From Bacteroidota bacterium (GTDB lineage: Bacteria; Bacteroidota; Bacteroidia; Flavobacteriales; Flavobacteriaceae), in the NCBI GenBank assembly GCA_024278565.1, contig JAJRSY010000191.1, forward strand, positions 1 to 5,081: a DNA stretch of 5,081 nt, in the 5' to 3' direction. A program made the translations under genes and the position numbers. Below, piece by piece: positions 1-5,031 of the stretch. The number at the start of each line of letters is the position of its first letter. Position 1 is the stretch's first letter. Below the pieces are notes generated by a model. It was given only the letters and a program-made list of their open reading frames with translations. It was not told the DNA's origin and did not search any database.

Positions 1-1
1 A

Positions 2-247
2 CTGAACATCGCAATAAGAAAGCACTGGTCAGTGGAGAACAAGCCCCATTGGACACTTGATGTATTGTTCAGGGAGGATGCCCCAAGAAAGAGAAAGGGC
101 AATGCCGCAGAAAATTTCAATATTATACCCAAAGTCGCATTGGGCATGATAGTCAAGGAAACTACCCTGAAAAAAAGCAAGAAAAACAAAAGAATGCTGG
201 CCGCCTATGATTATAGGTACAGGGAAAAAATAATGGGCTTAAGTTAA
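2..247 (+). CDS. ISAs1 family transposase, C-terminal part (5' end outside window)
   Basis: This is the last 81 codons of a DDE-type transposase, the enzyme that cuts and rejoins the ends of its insertion sequence. The frame is open from base 2 and runs without a start into the window edge, so the gene is cut by the window and not necessarily truncated in the genome. A GTG at 32 lies inside the conserved region and is not a real start. The diagnostic run is R-K-H-W-S-V-E-N-K-P-H-W-T-L-D-V, followed by F-R-E-D-A and R-K-G-N-A-A-E-N. This matches the ISAs1 signature (HWxIENxLHWxLDVxFxEDxxRxRxGNAxEN), in which the Glu of the xEN motif is the likely last acidic residue of the DDE triad. The tail is rich in Lys and ends at TAA 245-247, 14 bases before the element boundary, as is usual for compact insertion sequences. 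Nothing visible suggests decay in this part. Confidence 0.9.
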   Translation: MNIAIRKHWSVENKPHWTLDVLFREDAPRKRKGNAAENFNIIPKVALGMIVKETTLKKSKKNKRMLAAYDYRYREKIMGLS

Positions 248-261
248 ATGCTTTTGCCCTG
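243..261 (-). repeat. Probable right terminal inverted repeat of the ISAs1-family element
   Basis: On the minus strand the segment reads CAGGGCAAAAGCATTTAAC. It starts immediately inside the proposed outer edge and overlaps the transposase stop codon. The CAGGG start and the location fit ISAs1-type ends. The left repeat is outside the window, so the pairing is not seen. Confidence 0.55.
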
Positions 262-828
262 ATGACCAAGCTTATTGCCGGTCTTTTTTTAATTTTTAAA
301 TTTATGATACCGCCAAACCGTACGATCCCTCCAATGTATTGAAATCAATATACTACTAGTGGTGCCGATTCAGGTAGTTCCCCCGAAACCCAAAATCGAG
401 CAAATCACCAAACACCAACAAGTTGGTCTGGTGCCCAGCAGGTAGTAATTCATCAGACGGGTACTGTTACTAGAACAGTAACATGTTTTAATTTATAACA
501 CGCTCCCTAGAACCGTACCTTTTGGTATGGCAGTTTCATAAAATCATTAAGAGTTTCCCATACATACTAATACTGTTATTTAATTATGATAATAATAATA
601 AGTTCAACCGATTCTTTGAATAATAGCATCTTCGATATAGTGTGCCAAATGGGGGGGATTACTGTAAAAATACGCATTTTACCCAAAAAACCCTAAATCT
701 ATAACCAAAAGCAGTAGGTAGCTAACCTATAATACGTCTATCAAATTGCTCTTTTTTTTTGCTATATAACCATTATTATAGTTTTGACATGGACCTATTA
801 TTTTTTCACTTTAATTCTATCTTTTTGT
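262..828. other. Gene-free intergenic stretch between the insertion sequence and the small-peptide gene
   Basis: I see no credible gene here: all frames are broken by stops every few dozen codons. There is a palindrome ACCAAC-aa-GTTGGT at 414-427. A dyad with 7-bp arms and a 5-base loop lies at 465-483 (TGTTACT / AGTAACA). Another, with 7-bp arms including one G-T pair and a TTTT loop, lies at 513-530. There are also a G7 run at 651-657 and a T9 run at 752-760. None of the dyads is followed by a proper T-tract, so I do not call terminators. On the minus strand, 359-466 is open for 36 codons with a protein-like composition but has no start codon; it could be a gene remnant. The region may be decayed sequence next to the insertion sequence. 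Confidence 0.6.
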
Positions 829-984
829 TCAATCATCGATTACATGATTCGAAAATTCATCTAATTCTGCCAGTTCTACCTTGTCGTTTCCTTCATCAAT
901 CAAGCTCTCTTCTGAATCATTGGTCAATACGGCCACTAATAGGGATAAAACCAAAACAACGAACATTAATGCACATTTTTTCAT
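829..984 (-). CDS. Small membrane-anchored or exported acidic peptide, 51 aa (hypothetical)
   Basis: The reading frame runs ATG at 984-982 to TGA at 831-829. The peptide has a short basic start (M-K-K-C-A-L-M), a hydrophobic stretch at about residues 5-21 built from Val, Leu and Ala, and then a strongly acidic tail. Residues 23-51 hold 12 Asp/Glu against a single Lys. This is the layout of a single-pass peptide or of an exported peptide with an N-terminal signal. The single Cys at residue 4 lies before the hydrophobic core, so it is not a lipobox. On the minus strand AGG lies 3 bases before the ATG, a weak ribosome site. A matching promoter element lies about 80 bases upstream (1063-1070), behind a pair of direct repeats (1094-1132). 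The gene is divergent from the LytTR regulator. I recognise no family. A longer plus-strand frame on the same bases looks like a shadow. Its reality rests on this composition and context only. Confidence 0.5.
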   Translation of the reverse strand: MKKCALMFVVLVLSLLVAVLTNDSEESLIDEGNDKVELAELDEFSNHVIDD

Positions 985-1062
985 GACCTGAATTTAATTC
1001 CCAAAATTGGTTGGTATTACTATTAATTTGGGGAACGTAAGATAATTTACAAATATCCGAAC

Positions 1063-1095
1063 CAAATGTATATCATGTTTGCCTTGGTCTTCAAC
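1063..1095 (-). promoter_or_regulatory. Candidate Bacteroidota promoter for the small-peptide gene
   Basis: On the minus strand TACATTTG (1070-1063) is a perfect match to the Bacteroidota -7 element TAnnTTTG. A GTTG at 1095-1092 could act as the -33 element, with a spacer of 21 bases, slightly longer than the usual 19-20. Transcription would start near 1057, giving a leader of roughly 70 bases before the ATG at 984. The long spacer and imperfect -33 element would suit a promoter that depends on an activator. Confidence 0.4.
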
Positions 1096-1132
1096 TATTA
1101 TGTATGAATGGTATACTATTGTGTATAAATGG
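1094..1132 (-). promoter_or_regulatory. Two 18-bp direct repeats with 21-bp period: candidate LytTR regulator binding site
   Basis: The repeats are 1094-1111 (ACTATTATGTATGAATGG) and 1115-1132 (ACTATTGTGTATAAATGG), identical at 16 of 18 positions and spaced 21 bp start to start, or two helical turns. On the minus strand they contain ACCATTCA (1112-1105) and TCCATTTA (1133-1126), separated by exactly 13 bp. From published work the E. coli LytTR regulator BtsR/YehT binds ACC[GA]CT[CT]A-N13-ACC[GA]CT[CT]A. The two octamers match 7 of 8 and 6 of 8 positions. Paired direct repeats with a period near 21 bp are the general mode of LytTR binding (AgrA, YpdB). A LytTR regulator is encoded about 210 bases away. 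The octamers lie about 50-75 bases upstream of the predicted start of the small-peptide transcript and read in its direction, as expected of an activator site. Confidence 0.5.
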
Positions 1133-1176
1133 AAAGCTTATTGCACAAGATAGCATTAAAAACATAGCACTTCACC

Positions 1177-1184
1177 TATTTTTG
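1177..1184 (+). promoter_or_regulatory. Possible distal -7 element upstream of the regulator gene
   Basis: TATTTTTG matches TAnnTTTG perfectly on the plus strand, but no TTTG-like -33 element sits at the right distance. Use of it would give a leader of about 150 bases to the ATG at 1344. It is the weaker of two candidates for the regulator-kinase pair. Confidence 0.2.
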
Positions 1185-1306
1185 ACCGCCTTGTAAGAAA
1201 GAACTACCCAACTAGTAGTAAAAGCCATTTTGCCTATTTTCATGCCAACCATACTCGAATTGTCTCAATTGATACATCTTTTTTTAAAAAACCCATATCA
1301 TACTCC

Positions 1307-1314
1307 TAATTTTG
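1307..1314 (+). promoter_or_regulatory. Candidate -7 promoter element for the regulator-kinase pair
   Basis: TAATTTTG is a perfect match to TAnnTTTG. About 20 bases upstream is a T-run (1279-1285) that could serve as a poor -33 element. Transcription would begin near 1320, about 24 bases before the ATG at 1344. If used, it would exclude the longer in-frame starts at 1230 and 1242, and so it supports the shorter protein. Confidence 0.35.
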
Positions 1315-1343
1315 AGTACCTTTCTGTACCAGAATATAAAACC

Positions 1344-2078
1344 ATGATTGAAGCCATAATAGTAGATGACGAGATTAAAGCAATTCAAAGCCTATCATGG
1401 GAGCTAACGAATTTTAGCGATGAGATTCATGTGACCGCTTCCTTTACCGATCCTTTTGAAGCATTGGGCCACTTGGAAAAGAACACCCCTGATTGTCTTT
1501 TTTTGGATATTGAAATGCCTACTATGGATGGGTTTCAGTTCATTCAAAAACTAACGAACAAAGATTTTCCGGTAGTAATAACCACGGCCTATAACCAATA
1601 TGCTATCAAAGCCCTTAAAAATGAGGCAATTGACTATCTTTTGAAACCAATCGATTCTGATGACCTGAAAGACACCATTACCAAAATAAAAAAATACAAG
1701 ACAAAAAACTATACAGCAGAGCATTTAGAAAAAATATTACTGAATTTCAATACCAATGCAGTTCATAAAAAAATAACCTTCAATACCGATGGTAAATTGG
1801 TGTTCTTGGAAAGTAACGAAATTCTCTACGCCGAATCAGACGGAAACTATAGCACCATCTACCTTGTTGACGGGCATAAATTAGTCCTTACCAAAAAACT
1901 GAAAGAAGTAAATGAACTTTTGCCCACTGATTCCTTTTTTAGGATCCACAACTCGTACATTATCAACCTCACCAAAATTAAGGAGTTTCTCAAAACCGAT
2001 GGGTACGTAATTATAAAACCCAACCATAAAATACCCGTTTCAAGACAAAAAAAATCTGACTTTCTAGATTTGATGTAA
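1344..2078 (+). CDS. LytTR-family DNA-binding response regulator (LytR/AlgR type), 244 aa
   Basis: This is a transcription regulator that accepts a phosphate from its partner kinase and then binds DNA through a LytTR domain. Receiver domain, about residues 1-120: acidic pair Asp8/Asp9, phospho-acceptor Asp55 in F-L-D-I-E-M-P-T-M-D-G, Thr81 in T-T-A-Y, Lys101 in Y-L-L-K-P-I. All key residues are present. LytTR domain, about residues 140-243: begins near I-T-F-N-T-D-G-K and includes the typical I-L-Y-A-E-S-D-G-N-Y and F-F-R-I-H-N-S-Y-I-I-N blocks. I start it at ATG 1344 because M-I-E-A-I-I-V-D-D-E is the normal beginning of this family. The frame stays open upstream to a TTG at 1230 with an ATG at 1242, but those 34-38 residues resemble no receiver extension. 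The kinase gene follows after 64 bases with no visible promoter or terminator, so the two are probably co-transcribed. Confidence 0.93.
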   Translation: MIEAIIVDDEIKAIQSLSWELTNFSDEIHVTASFTDPFEALGHLEKNTPDCLFLDIEMPTMDGFQFIQKLTNKDFPVVITTAYNQYAIKALKNEAIDYLLKPIDSDDLKDTITKIKKYKTKNYTAEHLEKILLNFNTNAVHKKITFNTDGKLVFLESNEILYAESDGNYSTIYLVDGHKLVLTKKLKEVNELLPTDSFFRIHNSYIINLTKIKEFLKTDGYVIIKPNHKIPVSRQKKSDFLDLM

Positions 2079-2142
2079 GTTCACATATGCACCTTCAACC
2101 GACAGTATTAAATCTGACCTGCCCTTTTGGCCAATCTATTTT

Positions 2143-4059
2143 ATGAGAACTTTTCTGTTTATTATATTTTTATTTATTTGCGCTCCGAGCTTTTCGCAGT
2201 TGGTACCCGTTGCTTTTAAAAAAACCGCCGACAGTTTGATTAAAGCCGCTCCCAAGAGTTATGAGGAGATTAATGCTGTTTTGCGTTCAACAAGGAGTGA
2301 CACCGTATCAATGCGTTACTTTGCCAAGGAAGCAATCAATAACCACTATTTAGACGGACTGGCCTATGCACTGAACCAATTGGGCAGAAAATACAGGAAC
2401 ACCACCCAATATTCAAAGGCCCTTGCCCTGCACCAAAGGGCCTTAGAGGTGGCCACTGAAGTAAATAATTTAGAGTTAAGAGTTTTTTCCCTTAATATGC
2501 TGGGTGTCATCTACCGCAGAACCGATGCCATAAAATCAGCATTGGATTACAATCAAGAAGCCTTGGAACTTACGGAAACGGTAAAAAACCCATCAAAAAG
2601 CCTTAAAAGAAGTATCAATGTAGCGCTGAACGGCATTGGCAACATATACCAAACACTTGAACAGTATGACCTCGCAATTTCCCAGTTCGAAAAGTCAATG
2701 GTCTTAGAAGAAAAACTCGGCAATAAACTAGGGCTTGCCATCAACAATCAAAATATTGGAAATTGCTACGAAGAACAGGGCAAACTTGAAATGGCTTTAC
2801 AAAGTTATACCACTTCACTATCATTTAACGAAGAAATTGACAGCGATATAGGTCGTGTGATCTGCAGGAACAGTATCGCCCAAATATATGTTAAACAAAA
2901 TAAGTTCAAGGAAGCCTTGAATATCTTAGAGCCTACATTGATTGCCTCACAGGCCCTAGGTGACAAGTATATAACCTCGGAAGTCCGCACCAATTTAGGG
3001 CAGGTCCTGATTCAGTTGAAACGTTACAAAGCAGCTGAAAAACATTTACTCAAAGGCCTTGAGCTTGCAAAAAGACACAACCTGCCCCGTGGAATTTCAG
3101 AAGCCAACGAATTCTTATCAGAACTATTTGAAAGACAAGGTGATTACAAAGCAGCAATGGTGCACTATAAAAAAGCACAAGAATTTGATAAAGAAATTTC
3201 GAACGACCGTAATCTACGCTATGTGAACGATATGATCATGCGTTATGAAACTGAAAAGAGGCGAGATCAATTGGAAGTATTGGCAGAGGAAAATGAAAAT
3301 GTAAAAGTAGAACTTCGTAAAAACAGAACCATACTCTTAATAACCGGAATAGCCTTGGCATTATTGGCAGGTATTTTTTATATTCTCTATCGACAATACC
3401 AACTTAAGAACGAAAAAAAATTATTGACCTTAGAGCAAAGTATGTTGCGCAGTCAAATGAACCCACACTTTTTGTTCAATTCACTGAACTCGATCAAGCT
3501 GTACATCATCAACAACGAAAAAAAGAACGCCGTTCATTACCTCAACAAATTTTCAAAACTAGTTAGGAAAATTCTGGAGGCCTCTTCTTTAAAAGAAATA
3601 CCCCTGACCGAAGAATTAGAGACGGTAGAGCTGTATATGACCATTGAGAACATTCGCTTTTCAAACGAAATTGATTTTAAGGTAATCTTAGATGGGAATA
3701 TTGACCCGCACACCGTAAAAATACCCTCTTTGATTTTACAGCCTTTTTTGGAAAATGCCCTTTGGCACGGTCTCTCATCTATGAAAGGAGACAAAAACAT
3801 AAGGCTGCATATTAGCAAGGTTGAAGGTTTTATTCATATTGACATAGTAGATAATGGAATCGGTAGGGCCGCTGCCGAAAAAATAAAACAACGTAAAGTA
3901 CTCAAACGAAATTCAGTGGGCATTGCTATTACGACGGAACGTCTGGCCAATTTTTCAAAGGATTTCCAAAACTCCTTTTATATAGAAATTATTGATCTGC
4001 ATGATGACAAAGGTAGGGCGTCTGGCACCAAAGTGCTGCTTCACATTCCTACCGTTTAG
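2143..4059 (+). CDS. TPR-containing LytS-type sensor histidine kinase, 638 aa
   Basis: This is a membrane sensor kinase, the likely partner of the LytTR regulator just upstream. Residues 1-19 form a signal peptide with a probable cut at S-F-S/Q. Residues about 75-355 form a run of roughly seven tetratricopeptide repeats (for example near 75, 115, 161, 201, 241, 281 and 321), placed outside the inner membrane as the sensing part. A charged, helix-forming linker (about 365-394) leads to one membrane helix at about 396-416. The cytoplasmic part is a His_kinase domain of the LytS class: phospho-acceptor His442 in Q-M-N-P-H-F-L-F-N-S-L, N-box Asn538 in L-Q-P-F-L-E-N-A-L-W-H, and ATP-lid glycines in D570-N-G-I-G, with a second glycine motif near 593. 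All key residues are intact. This architecture is common in Bacteroidota; the ligand is unknown and cannot be read from sequence. Its 3' end overlaps the convergent gene by 11 bases. Confidence 0.93.
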   Translation: MRTFLFIIFLFICAPSFSQLVPVAFKKTADSLIKAAPKSYEEINAVLRSTRSDTVSMRYFAKEAINNHYLDGLAYALNQLGRKYRNTTQYSKALALHQRALEVATEVNNLELRVFSLNMLGVIYRRTDAIKSALDYNQEALELTETVKNPSKSLKRSINVALNGIGNIYQTLEQYDLAISQFEKSMVLEEKLGNKLGLAINNQNIGNCYEEQGKLEMALQSYTTSLSFNEEIDSDIGRVICRNSIAQIYVKQNKFKEALNILEPTLIASQALGDKYITSEVRTNLGQVLIQLKRYKAAEKHLLKGLELAKRHNLPRGISEANEFLSELFERQGDYKAAMVHYKKAQEFDKEISNDRNLRYVNDMIMRYETEKRRDQLEVLAEENENVKVELRKNRTILLITGIALALLAGIFYILYRQYQLKNEKKLLTLEQSMLRSQMNPHFLFNSLNSIKLYIINNEKKNAVHYLNKFSKLVRKILEASSLKEIPLTEELETVELYMTIENIRFSNEIDFKVILDGNIDPHTVKIPSLILQPFLENALWHGLSSMKGDKNIRLHISKVEGFIHIDIVDNGIGRAAAEKIKQRKVLKRNSVGIAITTERLANFSKDFQNSFYIEIIDLHDDKGRASGTKVLLHIPTV

Positions 4060-4621
4060 TATGGTTAGCGGCTATTTTGTCAAGTTCGTTGTACCATTTT
4101 CGTCCAAACTTACGGATCAAGGCTTCTTTTACAAATTTATAGACCGGTACTTTTAGTTCAACCCCTAAAGAACAGGCTGGATCACATATTTCCCAGTTGT
4201 GGTAATTTACAGCAGTAAGCTCGGTATATTCTTTTACCCGGATGGGATACAAATGGCACGAAATTGGTTTCTTCCATTTAGTAATGCCTTGGTCATGAGC
4301 TTCTTCAAGACCACATTTTGCTGTCTTGTTTTCGGTGAATATAACATAGGCACATTCGCTTCCATTTACCAAAGGAGTTTCCCATTCACCATCCTCTCCT
4401 TTGACAAAAGCACCTTGATCCTCGATGGCAGAAATACCTTCAGGTCTTAAAAAGGGTTTTATATGGCTGTATATGTCCACTAAAATCTCAGTTTCTTTAT
4501 CTTCCAGCGGAGCACCAGCGTCACCATATATGCAACAAGCGCCCTTACAGACATTCAAATTGCAGACAAAGTCCTTTTCAATAATTTCTTCCGATAGTAT
4601 CGTTTTGCCGAGTTGGAACAT
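4049..4621 (-). CDS. DUF3109 family cysteine-rich protein, 190 aa
   Basis: This is a conserved Bacteroidota protein of unknown function, recognised from its opening M-F-Q-L-G-K-T-I, the run D-F-V-C-N-L-N-V-C-K-G-A-C-C, and the later motif P-I-S-C-H-L-Y-P-I-R. It holds nine cysteines: 20, 25, 29, 30, 90, 103, 122, 146 and 150. The C-x4-C-x3-C-C cluster and the downstream single cysteines suggest a bound metal (zinc or iron-sulfur), in the manner of YkgJ-like cysteine clusters; this is inference. There is no signal peptide or membrane helix, so it is probably cytoplasmic. The frame extends seven codons upstream to a TTG at 4642, but the ATG at 4621 is where family members begin. The predicted promoter -7 element (4647-4640) already covers that TTG, which rules the longer form out. 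Its stop (4051-4049) lies inside the last codons of the kinase gene. Confidence 0.9.
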   Translation of the reverse strand: MFQLGKTILSEEIIEKDFVCNLNVCKGACCIYGDAGAPLEDKETEILVDIYSHIKPFLRPEGISAIEDQGAFVKGEDGEWETPLVNGSECAYVIFTENKTAKCGLEEAHDQGITKWKKPISCHLYPIRVKEYTELTAVNYHNWEICDPACSLGVELKVPVYKFVKEALIRKFGRKWYNELDKIAANHTKR

Positions 4622-4639
4622 ATTGACTATTTGAGTGCG

Positions 4640-4670
4640 CAAAGGTAGGTCTTAGAACTGTATTTTCAAC
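4640..4670 (-). promoter_or_regulatory. Bacteroidota promoter for the DUF3109 gene
   Basis: On the minus strand GTTG (4670-4667) and TACCTTTG (4647-4640) are separated by 19 bases, close to the Bacteroidota consensus TTTG-N19-TAnnTTTG. Transcription would start about a dozen bases before the ATG at 4621. The -33 element ends only 6 bases from the target duplication of the mobile element. Confidence 0.6.
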
Positions 4671-4676
4671 CGAACC

Positions 4677-4685
4677 TATTTTGCG
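4677..4685. repeat. Left copy of the 9-bp target duplication (TATTTTGCG)
   Basis: TATTTTGCG directly precedes the left terminal repeat and is repeated at 4970-4978 directly after the right terminal repeat. The shared sequence could be read as 10-11 bases (CCTATTTTGCG), but the extra C's on the right are better counted as the end of the element. Confidence 0.75.
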
Positions 4686-4705
4686 GGGTGCACGACAAAT
4701 TTCCC
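4686..4705 (+). repeat. Left terminal inverted repeat of the 284-bp element
   Basis: This 20-base end begins GGGTG and is rich in A/T inward. It differs from the right end at positions 6 and 18 only, both C-to-T changes. The similarity stops after base 20. Confidence 0.75.
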
Positions 4706-4837
4706 TTTTCTGTTCAAAAGAAAACCATTTTATCGGATTGTCCGCCCCAGCCTCCTGCAAAAAAGCGGGACAGACTCTCCAGAAGGAAGGGAGCAGATCC
4801 AGCAAAAAGTTATGCATTCAAAGGTGTCGAGAAACGA

Positions 4838-4857
4838 CCCCCTCCTCCGGGGGAGGG
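4838..4857. repeat. C-run/G-run dyad inside the 284-bp element
   Basis: CCCTCC pairs with GGAGGG around a short loop, within a 20-base block of C/T followed by G/A. No T-tract follows on either strand, so it is not a standard terminator. Similar C-rich/G-rich dyads recur between genes in Bacteroidota, as general knowledge. Confidence 0.5.
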
Positions 4858-4861
4858 CTAG

Positions 4862-4882
4862 CCTGCCTGCCGGACAGGCAGG
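4862..4882. repeat. Palindromic repeat CCTGCCTG-N5-CAGGCAGG, first copy
   Basis: The 8-bp arms are perfect complements around the loop CCGGA. The same arms recur at 4916-4936, so this is a repeated palindromic unit nested in the larger element. Confidence 0.65.
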
Positions 4883-4914
4883 GGTAGGGACGATTCCAAA
4901 GCGAAACTTTCCGA

Positions 4915-4937
4915 ACCTGCCTGGCAGGCAGGCAGGT
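4915..4937. repeat. Palindromic repeat ACCTGCCTG-N5-CAGGCAGGT, second copy
   Basis: The 9-bp arms are perfect complements around the loop GCAGG. The core is the same as in the copy at 4862-4882, but the loop sequence is different. The tandem GGCA steps allow slipped pairings as well. Confidence 0.65.
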
Positions 4938-4949
4938 CTATTGGATGTA

Positions 4950-4969
4950 GGAAAATTTGTCGTACACCC
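4950..4969 (-). repeat. Right terminal inverted repeat of the 284-bp element
   Basis: On the minus strand this is GGGTGTACGACAAATTTTCC, the partner of the left end at 4686-4705 with 18 of 20 bases identical. It is directly followed by the second target duplication. Confidence 0.75.
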
Positions 4970-4978
4970 TATTTTGCG
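4970..4978. repeat. Right copy of the 9-bp target duplication (TATTTTGCG)
   Basis: It is identical to 4677-4685 and begins immediately after the right inverted repeat. Confidence 0.75.
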
Positions 4979-4985
4979 CATAGTG

Positions 4986-5016
4986 TTTTAAAAGCACATA
5001 ATAAAACGTAGCTTTG
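4986..5016 (+). promoter_or_regulatory. Bacteroidota promoter for the gene starting at 5032
   Basis: TTTT (4986-4989) and TAGCTTTG (5009-5016) are separated by 19 bases. The -7 element is a perfect TAnnTTTG; the -33 element differs from TTTG at one base. Transcription would start near 5023, leaving a leader of about 10 bases. Confidence 0.5.
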
Positions 5017-5031
5017 CACAAAGAACAAAAA

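Larger units (their letters stand above)
1..261 (+). mobile_element. Right end of an ISAs1-family insertion sequence (truncated by the window edge)
   Basis: This segment combines a transposase C-terminus of the ISAs1 family with a probable terminal repeat just after its stop codon. The last 19 bases (243-261) read, on the opposite strand, CAGGGCAAAAGCATTTAAC, and I take 261 as the outer boundary. ISAs1-family elements duplicate about 8-10 bp of target, so the bases from 262 should be one copy of that duplication. The left end lies outside the window, so neither the duplication nor the matching left repeat can be confirmed. The family assignment is strong; the exact boundary is inferred. Confidence 0.75.
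4686..4969. mobile_element. 284-bp non-autonomous mobile element (MITE-like) with inverted ends and target duplication
   Basis: The left end GGGTGCACGACAAATTTCCC (4686-4705) and the right end, read on the opposite strand as GGGTGTACGACAAATTTTCC (4969-4950), match at 18 of 20 bases. Both ends are flanked by TATTTTGCG. Together these are the hallmarks of a transposed element. It is too short for a transposase and the open frames inside have no protein-like character, so it would be moved by a transposase encoded elsewhere. A 9-bp duplication is made by several families (for example some IS4, IS5 and IS256 members), and I cannot assign one. The interior is richer in G and C than the flanks and carries three strong dyads (4838-4857, 4862-4882, 4915-4937). 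It sits in the gap between two divergent promoters. Confidence 0.75.

Noticed and set aside
262..342. 26-codon plus-strand frame starting M-T-K-L-I-A-G-L-F-L-I-F
   Set aside because: Its signal-like start is tempting, but it is very short, begins inside the expected target duplication and stops after 26 codons with no homology I recognise.
465..530. Dyads at 465-483 and 513-530 as terminators
   Set aside because: Neither stem is strong nor followed by a T-run, and no gene ends nearby on the plus strand apart from the insertion sequence some 200 bases away.
720..760. T9 run at 752-760 preceded by a weak dyad (TAGGT/ACCTA, near 717-731) as a terminator
   Set aside because: The stem is only 5 bp and about 20 bases separate it from the T-run.
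759..986. 75-codon plus-strand open frame
   Set aside because: It begins with TTG, has no promoter or ribosome site that fits, and its residues (rich in His, Phe, Leu and Ser) look like the antisense of the minus-strand 51-codon frame.
1094..1132. Direct repeats as the start of a CRISPR array
   Set aside because: There are only two units, the gap is 3 bases and there are no spacers. The 21-bp phasing fits a protein binding site better.
2553..3818. Three minus-strand open frames of 62-93 codons
   Set aside because: They lie wholly inside the kinase gene, which has a complete and well-supported domain structure on the other strand.
4199..4634. Plus-strand frames of 69-83 codons
   Set aside because: They are antisense to the DUF3109 gene, whose cysteine motifs are clearly conserved.
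4578..4981. Frames of 68-83 codons on both strands across the 284-bp element
   Set aside because: They run through the palindromes and the inverted ends and cross element boundaries, and their composition reflects the repeats (Cys-Leu-Pro runs from CCTGCC units), so they are not genes.
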